64,000 nucleotides of DNA from Paraflavitalea soli (lineage in GTDB: Bacteria > Bacteroidota > Bacteroidia > Chitinophagales > Chitinophagaceae): the NCBI RefSeq assembly GCF_003555545.1, contig NZ_CP032157.1:5708546-5772545 (forward strand), written 5' to 3'. The translations under genes were made by a program, and so were the position numbers. Numbering within the stretch: the stretch's first letter is position 1; each line of letters begins with the position of its first letter. The notes beneath the pieces were generated by a model, which saw nothing but the letters and a program-made list of their open reading frames with translations, was not told the DNA's origin and did not search any database. Shown piece by piece: positions 17,132 to 24,690 of the stretch.

Positions 17132-18172
17132 ATGCCTTCTATTGGTAACATATCACTTCCTGATTTTCCGTTACTTCTTGCACCCATGGAAGATGTAAGT
17201 GACCCGCCATTCCGGTACGTGTGCAAGCAGAATGGTGCCGACCTCATGTACAGTGAGTTTATTTCCAGTGAAGGCCTGATCCGCGACGCCATTAAAAGCA
17301 GGCAAAAGCTCGACTTCTCCGAATTTGAACGCCCCTTTGGCATACAGATCTTTGGTGGTGATGAGGAAGCCATGGCCATGAGCGCCCGGATCGTCGATAC
17401 TGTTCAGCCCGACCTGGTGGATATCAACTATGGCTGCCCCGTAAAGAAAGTGGTATGCAAAGGAGCCGGGGCCGGGGTATTGAAAGATGTAGACCTGATG
17501 GTGCGGCTGACGAGTGCCGTAGTTAAATCTACCAGCCTGCCGGTAACTGTTAAAACCCGCCTTGGCTGGGATGATAACACCAAAAATATTGAAGAGGTAG
17601 CAGAAAGGCTGCAGGACGTGGGTATTAAGGCCCTCACCATCCATGGCCGCACGCGGGCACAGTTATATAAAGGAGAGGCTGACTGGACATTGATCGGAAA
17701 GATCAAAAACAATCCCCGTATCCAGATCCCCATCTTTGGGAATGGAGATATTGATTCGCCTCAAAAAGCACTGGCTTATAAAAACAAGTATGGCATAGAC
17801 GGCATTATGATCGGCCGCGCCGCCATAGGCTATCCCTGGATATTCCGGGAAATAAAGCATTTTTTCCAAACCGGTGAAATACTCCCCCTGCCTTCCATCG
17901 AAGAGCGCGTGGAGGTATGCCGTACACACCTGCGTAAATCAATTGAGTGGAAGGGCGATATTGTAGGCATCTTCGAAATGCGCCGCCACTATACTAATTA
18001 CCTCAAAGGGCTGCCACATATTAAGGATTACCGCACCAGGCTGGTAACGGTAAAAACAAAAGATGAAGTAGAAGGCATCCTGGAAGAAGTAAAAATTGCT
18101 TTTGCCGGCATGGTACCTGAGCGCCCAATGGCCAGCTTTTCTTCGGACCAGCTGGAGGAATGCGCTTATTAA
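17132..18172 (+). CDS. dusB: tRNA-dihydrouridine synthase
   Basis: 346 aa. TIM-barrel Dus family: LAPMEDVSDPPFR at 17-29, catalytic C102 in NYGCPVKKV, ITIHGRTRAQLY-like segment (LTIHGRTRAQLYKG) and GNGDIDSPQKA with GIMIGRAAIGYPWIF for FMN phosphate binding. It reduces uridine to dihydrouridine in tRNA using FMN and NADPH. The length and signature segments fit the DusB type found across bacteria. Stand-alone, divergent from the CPBP gene. Confidence 0.93.
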   Translation: MPSIGNISLPDFPLLLAPMEDVSDPPFRYVCKQNGADLMYSEFISSEGLIRDAIKSRQKLDFSEFERPFGIQIFGGDEEAMAMSARIVDTVQPDLVDINYGCPVKKVVCKGAGAGVLKDVDLMVRLTSAVVKSTSLPVTVKTRLGWDDNTKNIEEVAERLQDVGIKALTIHGRTRAQLYKGEADWTLIGKIKNNPRIQIPIFGNGDIDSPQKALAYKNKYGIDGIMIGRAAIGYPWIFREIKHFFQTGEILPLPSIEERVEVCRTHLRKSIEWKGDIVGIFEMRRHYTNYLKGLPHIKDYRTRLVTVKTKDEVEGILEEVKIAFAGMVPERPMASFSSDQLEECAY

Positions 18173-18253
18173 GAGCCTACGCAGGCACACCGTAACCAGC
18201 CATCAGATATTCCCACTTAGTTTGAGCTTCCCATCTTAACTTTAGTCAAATTC

Positions 18254-19222
18254 ATGATCATGGTACTGCGTTGTTTCAAAACAGTTATCTATTCAGGTGC
18301 TATCCTGGTAATGGTGGTTGCCTGTAAGAACAAAGCCAGCAAAAATCCGGATACCGGTAAGAAAACGCTCACCGTAGCGGCAGGACTAGACAGCGCTTCT
18401 CTTATCAACGACCTGGCCTATTTATCCTCCGAAGCCTTGGGAGGCCGCGAGACTGGTACGCCGGGCAATGCACTGGCCCAGGCATATATAACCAGACGTT
18501 TTGATTCACTGCAACTAAAACAGTTTGATAGCGGACGGTTCCAGTCATTTCCTTTGGGGAATAGGTCAACCCCCATAACCGGGAAAAACATCATCGGCAT
18601 CATTCCCGGCACTACTTATCCTGATAAATATTATGTAATATCTGCCCATTACGACCACCTCGGCACAAAAGGTGACAAGATCTACTTTGGTGCCGACGAC
18701 AACGCCTCTGGTTCGGCCTGCCTGCTGGCGCTGGCCCGCTATTTCAAACACCACCCGCCGAAGCACTCCTTTATTTTCACCTCCTTTGATGCAGAAGAAA
18801 AGGGACTGGTAGGCTCCCGCTATTTTGTTGGTCACCTGCCGGTAGACAGCACTAAGGTGCTGCTGAATGTTAACATGGACATGGTAAGCCGCAATGATAA
18901 AAATGAGATCTATGCCAGCGGCACCTGGCATTACCCTTTCCTGAAAAAATACGTGGACAGCATTAAACCACTCACGAGTGTAACGGTTTCTTTTGGACAT
19001 GATAATCCATCAGAGGGGCATAATGACTGGACAAATCAATCTGATCACTACCCTTTCCATAAAGCCAAAATTCCCTATCTGTATTTTGGTGTAGAGGATC
19101 ACCCGGATTATCATAAGCCTACAGATACTTTTGATAAAGTAGACAAGGGTTTTTACTTCCGGGTATGTAATATGATCAGGGAGACGATTGTGGTATTGGA
19201 CAGACAGGAGAAACTGCAATAA
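18254..19222 (+). CDS. M28 family zinc aminopeptidase, lipoprotein
   Basis: 322 aa. Signal with lipobox MVVAC (starts at 18254 or 18260, MVLRC). Zn-binding M28 residues are visible: HYDHLG (first His plus Asp partner), GADDNASGS (bridging Asp), FDAEEKGLVGSR (catalytic Glu and ligand Glu), VNMDMVSR (Asp) and DHYPFHKAKIPYLYF (final His). It should trim peptides in the periplasm or at the outer surface. No operon partner. An octamer array begins right after its stop codon. Confidence 0.9.
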   Translation: MIMVLRCFKTVIYSGAILVMVVACKNKASKNPDTGKKTLTVAAGLDSASLINDLAYLSSEALGGRETGTPGNALAQAYITRRFDSLQLKQFDSGRFQSFPLGNRSTPITGKNIIGIIPGTTYPDKYYVISAHYDHLGTKGDKIYFGADDNASGSACLLALARYFKHHPPKHSFIFTSFDAEEKGLVGSRYFVGHLPVDSTKVLLNVNMDMVSRNDKNEIYASGTWHYPFLKKYVDSIKPLTSVTVSFGHDNPSEGHNDWTNQSDHYPFHKAKIPYLYFGVEDHPDYHKPTDTFDKVDKGFYFRVCNMIRETIVVLDRQEKLQ

Positions 19223-19223
19223 A

Positions 19224-19255
19224 AGTCGGAAAGACAGGAAGTCCGAAAGTCCGGA
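19224..19255 (+). repeat. Octamer array, 4 x 8 nt
   Basis: Four 8-nt units of the form AGTCCGAA (for example AGTCGGAA, AGTCCGGA) start 1 nt after the M28 peptidase stop. About 27 of 30 bases match the minus-strand reading of the array at 56737-56768, so this is a dispersed family. Confidence 0.75.
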
Positions 19256-19284
19256 AGATTACGATCTGTGGATCCAATGAACGC

Positions 19285-19800
19285 TTAGGCTGCTTTTACA
19301 AATTCTTCCAATTTTGAAGTATACGCTTTAGCCCGTTTCTCGGCTGAATAATCCGCACCCAGCATCATTATTGCCTGGATAAGCAGGGCAATACCCAAGC
19401 CTACCCAAAACATTTTTTCGGGCTTGCTACGATAGACCAGGATCAATATAATGGATGCAACGATCAGTACCATCTCCACACTTTTATAAATGGTAAAGCT
19501 CTTAGACACTTTCTGCATACGGGGCAGTTCCTTTTCTTTCAATTGCTGCGGGTCCATATCGTAGGCATATACATTCCGCTGACGATCGCCATCACTTCTT
19601 TGAAAAACAGCAAAGCCGATGATCAATTGGATCAGCCCTATCAGCACCAGGGGCCAGGCGGTGCCTTTATAGAAGCTGGTGCGCAATACGAAGAAACATA
19701 CAATAGCCAGTGCAACTGCAACAATGCCGATTATGAAAAAGATAAGCCCAATCTGCTTTTCGGCCATGAAATACTTTTCAATATCTGTTTTGGTAAGCAT
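19285..19800 (-). CDS. Hypothetical four-helix membrane protein
   Basis: 171 aa. Four predicted membrane segments: IGLIFFIIGIVAVALAIVCF, WPLVLIGLIQLIIGFAVF, VEMVLIVASIILILVY and MFWVGLGIALLIQAIMML, with an Arg/Asp-rich loop between the second and third and a charged C-terminus. No enzymatic motif and no family I recognise with certainty. Last gene of an apparent ALDH-GPx transcript (18-nt gap). Confidence 0.75.
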   Translation of the reverse strand: MLTKTDIEKYFMAEKQIGLIFFIIGIVAVALAIVCFFVLRTSFYKGTAWPLVLIGLIQLIIGFAVFQRSDGDRQRNVYAYDMDPQQLKEKELPRMQKVSKSFTIYKSVEMVLIVASIILILVYRSKPEKMFWVGLGIALLIQAIMMLGADYSAEKRAKAYTSKLEEFVKAA

Positions 19801-19818
19801 GGCATTGGTTTTAACGTA

Positions 19819-20520
19819 TTATTTGGCAATAGCTGTTATTACTACCTGGCTTGAGGGTGACACAGAAGGATCGAAATAGTGTGTAAGTACGCCACGCTCA
19901 TTCAGCAGGTATTTGGAAAAATTCCAGGAAGGCGCCTGCTCGTTCCAGCCATTCAGGGCTTTATGGGTAAGCCATCCAAATACAGGATTTTGCTCAGGTG
20001 ATTTAATCACCACACTCTTTTTCGCCAGTGGAAAGCTAACACCAAAGTTCACTTTACAAAACTGGGCTATTTCTTCGTCGGAGCCTTTTTCCTGCTCATG
20101 GAAATCATTGGCAGGAAACCCAATGATCACCAGCTTATCCTTGTATTGGTCGTATAATTTCTGCAGGTCATCATACTGATTGGTATAGCCACAATCACTG
20201 GCAGTATTGACCAGCAATATTTTCTTACCCCGCAGGGAGGAAAGCGACAAGGTATCTCCATTATTTAAGGTAACAGTTAAGTCGTATACAGACTTGGGGC
20301 CTGTTACACCCTGTTCATTACTCATAGTTTTACTATTTTTTCCAAACAGCTTTGTTACTCCCATGAGAAGGGGATACATGGCTTTGGATATTTTTTGCCT
20401 GACGGTCATATGGGATGAATTTCTGGTAACGAATGCTACGTAGGTAACAAAAGTAATCACCAATAGTAGCAAAATGACCATAATTCTTTTAAGTCGCCTG
20501 TATCTTTTCCGCTGCAACAT
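19819..20520 (-). CDS. Glutathione peroxidase family protein, membrane-anchored
   Basis: 233 aa. The usual ~160-residue GPx fold starts near residue 77 (SVYDLTVTLNNGD) and has a catalytic Cys, C110 in TASDCGYT, in place of selenocysteine; GFPANDF and WNFSKYLLNERG complete the active-site region. The N-terminal ~70 residues contain one membrane helix (IMVILLLLVITFVTYVAFV), so the enzyme is probably tethered with the domain outside the cytoplasm. Bacterial Cys-GPx proteins mostly use thioredoxin. Three bases downstream of ALDH: likely co-transcribed, a peroxide/aldehyde detoxification pair. Confidence 0.88.
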   Translation of the reverse strand: MLQRKRYRRLKRIMVILLLLVITFVTYVAFVTRNSSHMTVRQKISKAMYPLLMGVTKLFGKNSKTMSNEQGVTGPKSVYDLTVTLNNGDTLSLSSLRGKKILLVNTASDCGYTNQYDDLQKLYDQYKDKLVIIGFPANDFHEQEKGSDEEIAQFCKVNFGVSFPLAKKSVVIKSPEQNPVFGWLTHKALNGWNEQAPSWNFSKYLLNERGVLTHYFDPSVSPSSQVVITAIAK

Positions 20521-20523
20521 GGT

Positions 20524-21918
20524 TTAACGAATGATCCATTTAAACAATTTCAACTTCCCTTTGAAGGGTGGATACTTGATCGCAGGATCGAACCAGGCAG
20601 GTGTTTTCATAACAGCCTTGCGGTGACTAAAAGTTTCGAAGCTGGTACGGCCGTGATAAGCGCCCATACCACTGGCACCACGCCCGCCAAAGGGCAGGTG
20701 ATGATTGGTCAGGTGCCAGCTGCTGTTATTGATGCAAACGCCGCCTGCCGGTACCTGCTCCAACCAGGCTTTTTGTTTCTTATTATCCGAGGAATACACG
20801 TAAAACGCCAAAGGATCCGGATGCCTGTTAATAATCGCTTTTGCCTCCTCCCGGGTATCAAAAGGGATAACCGGTAATAAGGGGCCAAATATCTCCTCCT
20901 GCATGATAGGTGCGTCGGGGCTAACCTCCACCAATAAAGTAGGCCCTATATATAGTGCAGCTTCATCATATTGGCCGCCATAAACTATCCGGCCATTTGC
21001 CAGCAATTTCGTGAGCCGGTTAAATTGTTTTCCATTGATGATCTTCCCATAATTATAACTGGCTGCCGGGTCATCCGTAAAGAATTGTTGCAAGGTGTGC
21101 TTCATGGCTTCCAGAAATGTATCCTGAACAGATCTGTGTACCAACACATAATCCGGCGCTACACACATTTGTCCTGCGTTGGAAAATTTAGCTATGGCAA
21201 TCCGTCGGGCAGCCACCTTGATATTGGCATCGCTTTCCACCACACAGGGGCTTTTGCCTCCCAGTTCCAGCGTTACGGGCGTGAGCTTTTCAGCCGCCAT
21301 CTGGTAAATGATCTTGCCCGTAGCAGTACTGCCGGTATAAAACACATGGTCAAAGCGAAAGTGCTGCATCATAGCTGGCACCACCTCTGCACCATCCCCT
21401 TCCAAATAAAATATATACTCCCTGGGAAATGTTTCTTCTATCAGCTGCTTCATGACGACCGAGGTAGCTGGCGCAAATTCACTGGGTTTGAGCACCATGC
21501 AATTGCCGGCTGCTATCGCGCCTACCAATGGAGTAAGTAATAATTGTAAGGGGTAATTCCAGGGCGCAATGATCAATATGATGCCCAGTGGCTCACGTTG
21601 AATATAACTGGAGGAGGGTAAGTTGACCAGGTTCGTCCCCACGCTTTCCGGCTCCATCCAGCCGTGTAAACCTTTAAGAGTTGCATGGATCTCACTCAAC
21701 AAAAAACCGGTTTCTGTAACCCAACTCTCTTCGGGGCTTTTTTTTAAATCGGCATAGAGCGCATCGTGTAAGGCCTGCTCATATTTTAGCAATGCACGCT
21801 TCAGATGAAGCAGCTGTTCTTTCCGGAACCTGTAGGGCCTGGTGACGCCACTATCATAATAATGGCGCATAAGCAACAGCGCATCGGTTAGCTGGTCTTG
21901 ATTCATAATTGTCTCCAA
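20524..21918 (-). CDS. Aldehyde dehydrogenase family protein
   Basis: 464 aa, the short class 3-like form. Catalytic C252 (GQMCVAPDYV), general base E218 (LELGGKSP), cofactor segment APWNYPLQLLL and GSTATGK, and the C-terminal PFGGRGASGMGAYHGR are present. Class 3-type enzymes oxidise medium/long-chain or aromatic aldehydes, such as lipid-peroxidation products, which fits the peroxidase gene 3 nt downstream. ATG at 21918 or 21906 (MNQDQLT) are both possible. Confidence 0.92.
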   Translation of the reverse strand: METIMNQDQLTDALLLMRHYYDSGVTRPYRFRKEQLLHLKRALLKYEQALHDALYADLKKSPEESWVTETGFLLSEIHATLKGLHGWMEPESVGTNLVNLPSSSYIQREPLGIILIIAPWNYPLQLLLTPLVGAIAAGNCMVLKPSEFAPATSVVMKQLIEETFPREYIFYLEGDGAEVVPAMMQHFRFDHVFYTGSTATGKIIYQMAAEKLTPVTLELGGKSPCVVESDANIKVAARRIAIAKFSNAGQMCVAPDYVLVHRSVQDTFLEAMKHTLQQFFTDDPAASYNYGKIINGKQFNRLTKLLANGRIVYGGQYDEAALYIGPTLLVEVSPDAPIMQEEIFGPLLPVIPFDTREEAKAIINRHPDPLAFYVYSSDNKKQKAWLEQVPAGGVCINNSSWHLTNHHLPFGGRGASGMGAYHGRTSFETFSHRKAVMKTPAWFDPAIKYPPFKGKLKLFKWIIR

Positions 21919-21948
21919 TGAAATTACTCATTATTTGACATATAAATC

Positions 21949-21993
21949 AAAAAGGGTGAGCCGCCCTTACTGAAGTACGGGACGACTCACCCC
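21949..21993 (-). terminator. Terminator of the repeat-serine-hydrolase gene
   Basis: On the minus strand a stem GGGTGAG...CTCACCC with inner pairing CCCGTAC.../GTAAGGG-like is followed by TTTTTGATTT, 19 nt downstream of the stop at 22012. Confidence 0.75.
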
Positions 21994-22011
21994 TGAATGG
22001 AGAGTAACCGC

Positions 22012-23895
22012 TTAGAACAGATCGAACGAGGGCCACTTTTTAATGGCGCCATTTATATCCCACATCAGTTTATCCATAGCCCCGCCAATATTATTGCTTC
22101 TGGTGTTGACGATCAATGCCCAACAGTATCCGCTGCTGGTACGCACCATAATGGACTGCTCGCCCGGAAGGCTGCCACCATGCCAGTAGTTATCGTACTT
22201 GTTGACCGACCAACCTTTGGCATAACCGGTACTGACAGCCGGTGCGGTATACATGGTAGTAAGTGAAGGGGTTGCGAGAATATCCGCCTTAGGGGTGAAT
22301 TTATCTACCCGTACCAGGAAGCGTACCAGATCAATCGGGGTAGCTATCCAGCCACCATGAGAATCCATGCGTTTTACATTCATGTAACTGGCATACGGAT
22401 CTTCGCTATCGTAATATTTTACTTCATTCGCCTTTCGCTGCGCCAGGGTATTGCCGCCGATTTCCATGGTATTAATTCCACAGTTATTGAGCACATTGTT
22501 TCTTACCCAGGTATCATAAGGCTGTCCTGTTTTCTTTTCGATCACCCTGCCTAATATGCAGTAGCCAAAATTGCTGTAAGCATAGCTGGTACCGGGCTCT
22601 GTTTTAAGGGCCTGGTTATCCAGCGTCCAGGAGATTAGCTGTGCGTGGTTCATGGTCACATTCTTGAACATAGGATCGTTGCCATCATTTGTCCAACCAC
22701 CTCCCAGGTGCTCCAATAGCTGCTCTATTGTGATATCTGTGATCCATTTCTTGTAGGGCTGTGTGCCATAGGTAGTCCCCAATATGGCGCCGCTGCCAAA
22801 TACCTTATCACTTAACTTCAGCTTGCCCTGCTCTACCAGTTTCATGATCGCAGTAGCTGTAACCGGTTTGCTGCAACTGGCAATACGCAGGCGATGACGC
22901 GGCGCCATCAGCTCGCCGCTTTCTTTATCGGCGTAGCCATAGGTTTTGGCCAGTACCAGCCGGTCATCTTTGGCGATGGCCAGGGAAGCACCGGGCACTT
23001 TATAATCCTCCATAAATTTTTTAACCAGGGCATCTACGTCATTGAGTTCGTTCATATCAAAGCCAGCCTTGCTTTCCCAGATCGCCGCATAATAATCTTT
23101 ATTGTTAACGGTATAACCATTTACCCAAACCGGACGGTAACCCATATAGAAAAACCGATCGAATTCATCCTGGTATTGCTGAGCTGTCATATTGTGCCGG
23201 GCAGCCCATGCACCGCTGCCTGATTTTTCAAAGATGGCAGCAAACCTGGCTTGCCCATTTAAGGAATAGCCACTTACTTTTTTAAGGCGGTAGCCCTGGC
23301 CGGTCCACTTATTGAACTCTGTCTGGTATTGATCTGAAGTCAATCCATGCCGGGCTACCCAGGCAGGAACATTCGCTGGTTTTTCAAATACAGCGGTATA
23401 ATAGTCCTGGTTGTTGAGGGTATAACCACTGACATCGGTGAGGTAATAACCTTGCCCTACCCACTTGTTCACTTCCTGCTGGTATTGGGCGGCAGTCAAC
23501 CCATGCCGGGAAACCCAGGCTGGTGTATTAGGTGTCTTTTCAAAGATGGCAGCGTATTTGGCAGCGCCTCCTGCTACATATCCGCTTACCTGTACAGGCC
23601 GGTAACCCTGGCCTACCCATTTATCTACCTCTTGTTGGTATTGTGTACCGTTCAATCCATGCCGCGCTACCCAGGCAGGTGTATTGGGCGACTTTTCAAA
23701 GATGGCAGCATAATTATCCTGGCCATTATTACTATAACCACTTACTTCTGCAATATGAAATCCTTTCGCAATCCATTTATCTACTTCAGATTGGTAAGCA
23801 GTAGCCGACAATCCGTGCCGCGCCACCCAATCCTGTGAAGACGCCAGCAGTGAACTTATCACCAGGGCGCCGAAGAGGCAAGCATTTTTTAACAT
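22012..23895 (-). CDS. Serine hydrolase (class C beta-lactamase fold) with five BTRD1 repeats
   Basis: 627 aa from ATG 23895, which gives a clean signal peptide (MLKNACLFGALVISSLLASS); an upstream ATG at 23916 adds seven residues. The mature protein opens with five tandem ~52-aa repeats of the form WVARHGLxxxQYQxEVxKWxxQGYxxxxVSGYxxxxxxxYAAIFEK, matching the bacterial tandem repeat domain (BTRD1). Then comes a class C-type domain with SCSK (nucleophile, near residue 338), YSN and HGG. Role unknown: family members include esterases, D-peptidases and beta-lactamases. Fungal polyglycine hydrolases combine a similar repeat region with this fold, so a protease is possible. Confidence 0.87.
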   Translation of the reverse strand: MLKNACLFGALVISSLLASSQDWVARHGLSATAYQSEVDKWIAKGFHIAEVSGYSNNGQDNYAAIFEKSPNTPAWVARHGLNGTQYQQEVDKWVGQGYRPVQVSGYVAGGAAKYAAIFEKTPNTPAWVSRHGLTAAQYQQEVNKWVGQGYYLTDVSGYTLNNQDYYTAVFEKPANVPAWVARHGLTSDQYQTEFNKWTGQGYRLKKVSGYSLNGQARFAAIFEKSGSGAWAARHNMTAQQYQDEFDRFFYMGYRPVWVNGYTVNNKDYYAAIWESKAGFDMNELNDVDALVKKFMEDYKVPGASLAIAKDDRLVLAKTYGYADKESGELMAPRHRLRIASCSKPVTATAIMKLVEQGKLKLSDKVFGSGAILGTTYGTQPYKKWITDITIEQLLEHLGGGWTNDGNDPMFKNVTMNHAQLISWTLDNQALKTEPGTSYAYSNFGYCILGRVIEKKTGQPYDTWVRNNVLNNCGINTMEIGGNTLAQRKANEVKYYDSEDPYASYMNVKRMDSHGGWIATPIDLVRFLVRVDKFTPKADILATPSLTTMYTAPAVSTGYAKGWSVNKYDNYWHGGSLPGEQSIMVRTSSGYCWALIVNTRSNNIGGAMDKLMWDINGAIKKWPSFDLF

Positions 23896-24012
23896 ACAAG
23901 CAAGTTTTAGGCCCACAAAGCTACTGTGCTGTAATGCCTGTTACAATACTCCAAAGAGGTAATTCTTAAACGTGTAAGTTTTAAAAGAAGGGAATTATTG
24001 AATTCCGGATGC

Positions 24013-24066
24013 AATAAAAAATTGGTGAAAGTGCAGGGCTACCCCTAGCTCCTTACTTTCACCAAT
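24013..24066 (-). terminator. Intrinsic terminator inside the leader region
   Basis: 12-bp perfect outer stem plus 7-bp inner stem with CCCC loop, then TTTTTTATT on the minus strand; no T-run follows on the plus strand, which fixes the orientation. No annotated minus-strand gene ends here, so it belongs to a short non-coding transcript. Confidence 0.75.
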
Positions 24067-24097
24067 AGCATAAGTAGACTTATCTATGCTTAAAAAT
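24013..24097 (-). ncRNA. Candidate small RNA or 5' attenuator on the minus strand
   Basis: From the -7 element TATTTTTG (24103-24110) a transcript would start near 24096 and run through a small hairpin (ATAAGT-CT-ACTTAT). It then enters a 12-bp stem (arms 24021-24032 and 24055-24066, ATTGGTGAAAGT) with a further inner stem AGGGCTA/TAGC(T)CCT, followed by TTTTTTATT. It points toward the serine hydrolase gene that starts at 23895. It could be an ~83-nt sRNA or a leader whose terminator controls that gene. No known family recognised. This covers most of the 400-bp gap between 23896 and 24295. Confidence 0.5.
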
Positions 24098-24102
24098 AGT
24101 GC

Positions 24103-24110
24103 CAAAAATA
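24103..24110 (-). promoter_or_regulatory. -7 element TATTTTTG of the candidate small RNA
   Basis: Minus-strand TATTTTTG with a CTG 18 nt upstream at the -33 position. Together with the terminator 37-90 nt downstream it defines a compact transcription unit. Confidence 0.45.
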
Positions 24111-24295
24111 GCGATGGGAATAAGTGATCAGGAAGCCATCTATGGGGGTTGTAGAAATAACGCTACACTATCAGCATAGCATCAAACACACACCAGACAA
24201 CAACTTCATGATACTCAGGATTATTGTGGTCAATCCTTTTGCTCAAGCAAACACCGGGCTATTGTTTTGCAAACAAAGTCTTAAAAACTATTACC

Positions 24296-24622
24296 ATGAA
24301 ATTTAGAACCCTTTTATTTTCAATAGCATTATTGATCACCGCCGGCAACCTGTATGCAACAAGCAGCGCCAATGGCCTTGACAAAGAAAAGATAGCCCGC
24401 ATGACAGAAGCGGAGAAGGATGCAAGAATTGCAGCAATGAAAAGCCGTGTAGAGGAAATACGCGATATGGACAGGTCAACACTTAGCCGGTCCGAAAGAA
24501 AAGAGCTTCGTAGGGAATTAAGAGACATGAATAAAGAAGCCAGGGCAATAGGCCGTGGCGGTGTTTATATTTCACTTACCGGCATCCTGATCATCATACT
24601 TATATTGATCCTGGTACTGTAG
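24296..24622 (+). CDS. Small exported membrane-anchored hypothetical protein
   Basis: 108 aa from ATG 24296, where MKFRTLLFSIALLITAGNLYA is a clear signal peptide; an in-frame extension to 24224 is rejected for that reason. The mature part is a highly charged helix (KSRVEEIRDMDRSTLSRSERKELRRELRDMNKEA) likely to form a coiled coil, ending in a C-terminal membrane helix (LTGILIIILILILVL). The layout suggests a periplasmic helix held by a C-terminal anchor. Similar small proteins are common in Bacteroidota, with no known role. Confidence 0.75.
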   Translation: MKFRTLLFSIALLITAGNLYATSSANGLDKEKIARMTEAEKDARIAAMKSRVEEIRDMDRSTLSRSERKELRRELRDMNKEARAIGRGGVYISLTGILIIILILILVL

Positions 24623-24644
24623 CATTATCCCCTGTGTAATACAG

Positions 24645-24690
24645 ACACAAGGACATTGATCTTATAATAGATCAGCGTCTTTGTGTCCAC
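24645..24690. terminator. Long hairpin between convergent genes
   Basis: Arms GACACAAGGAC and GTCTTTGTGTC with inner TGATCT/AGATCA enclose TATAAT. It overlaps the stop codon of the DUF3857 gene and follows the small protein gene by about 25 nt. T-tracts are weak, so the terminator role is tentative. Confidence 0.4.

Noticed and set aside
21949-21993. Possible riboswitch or attachment site in the hairpin near 21970
   Set aside because: It ends in a T-tract on the minus strand just after a stop codon, so it is a plain terminator.
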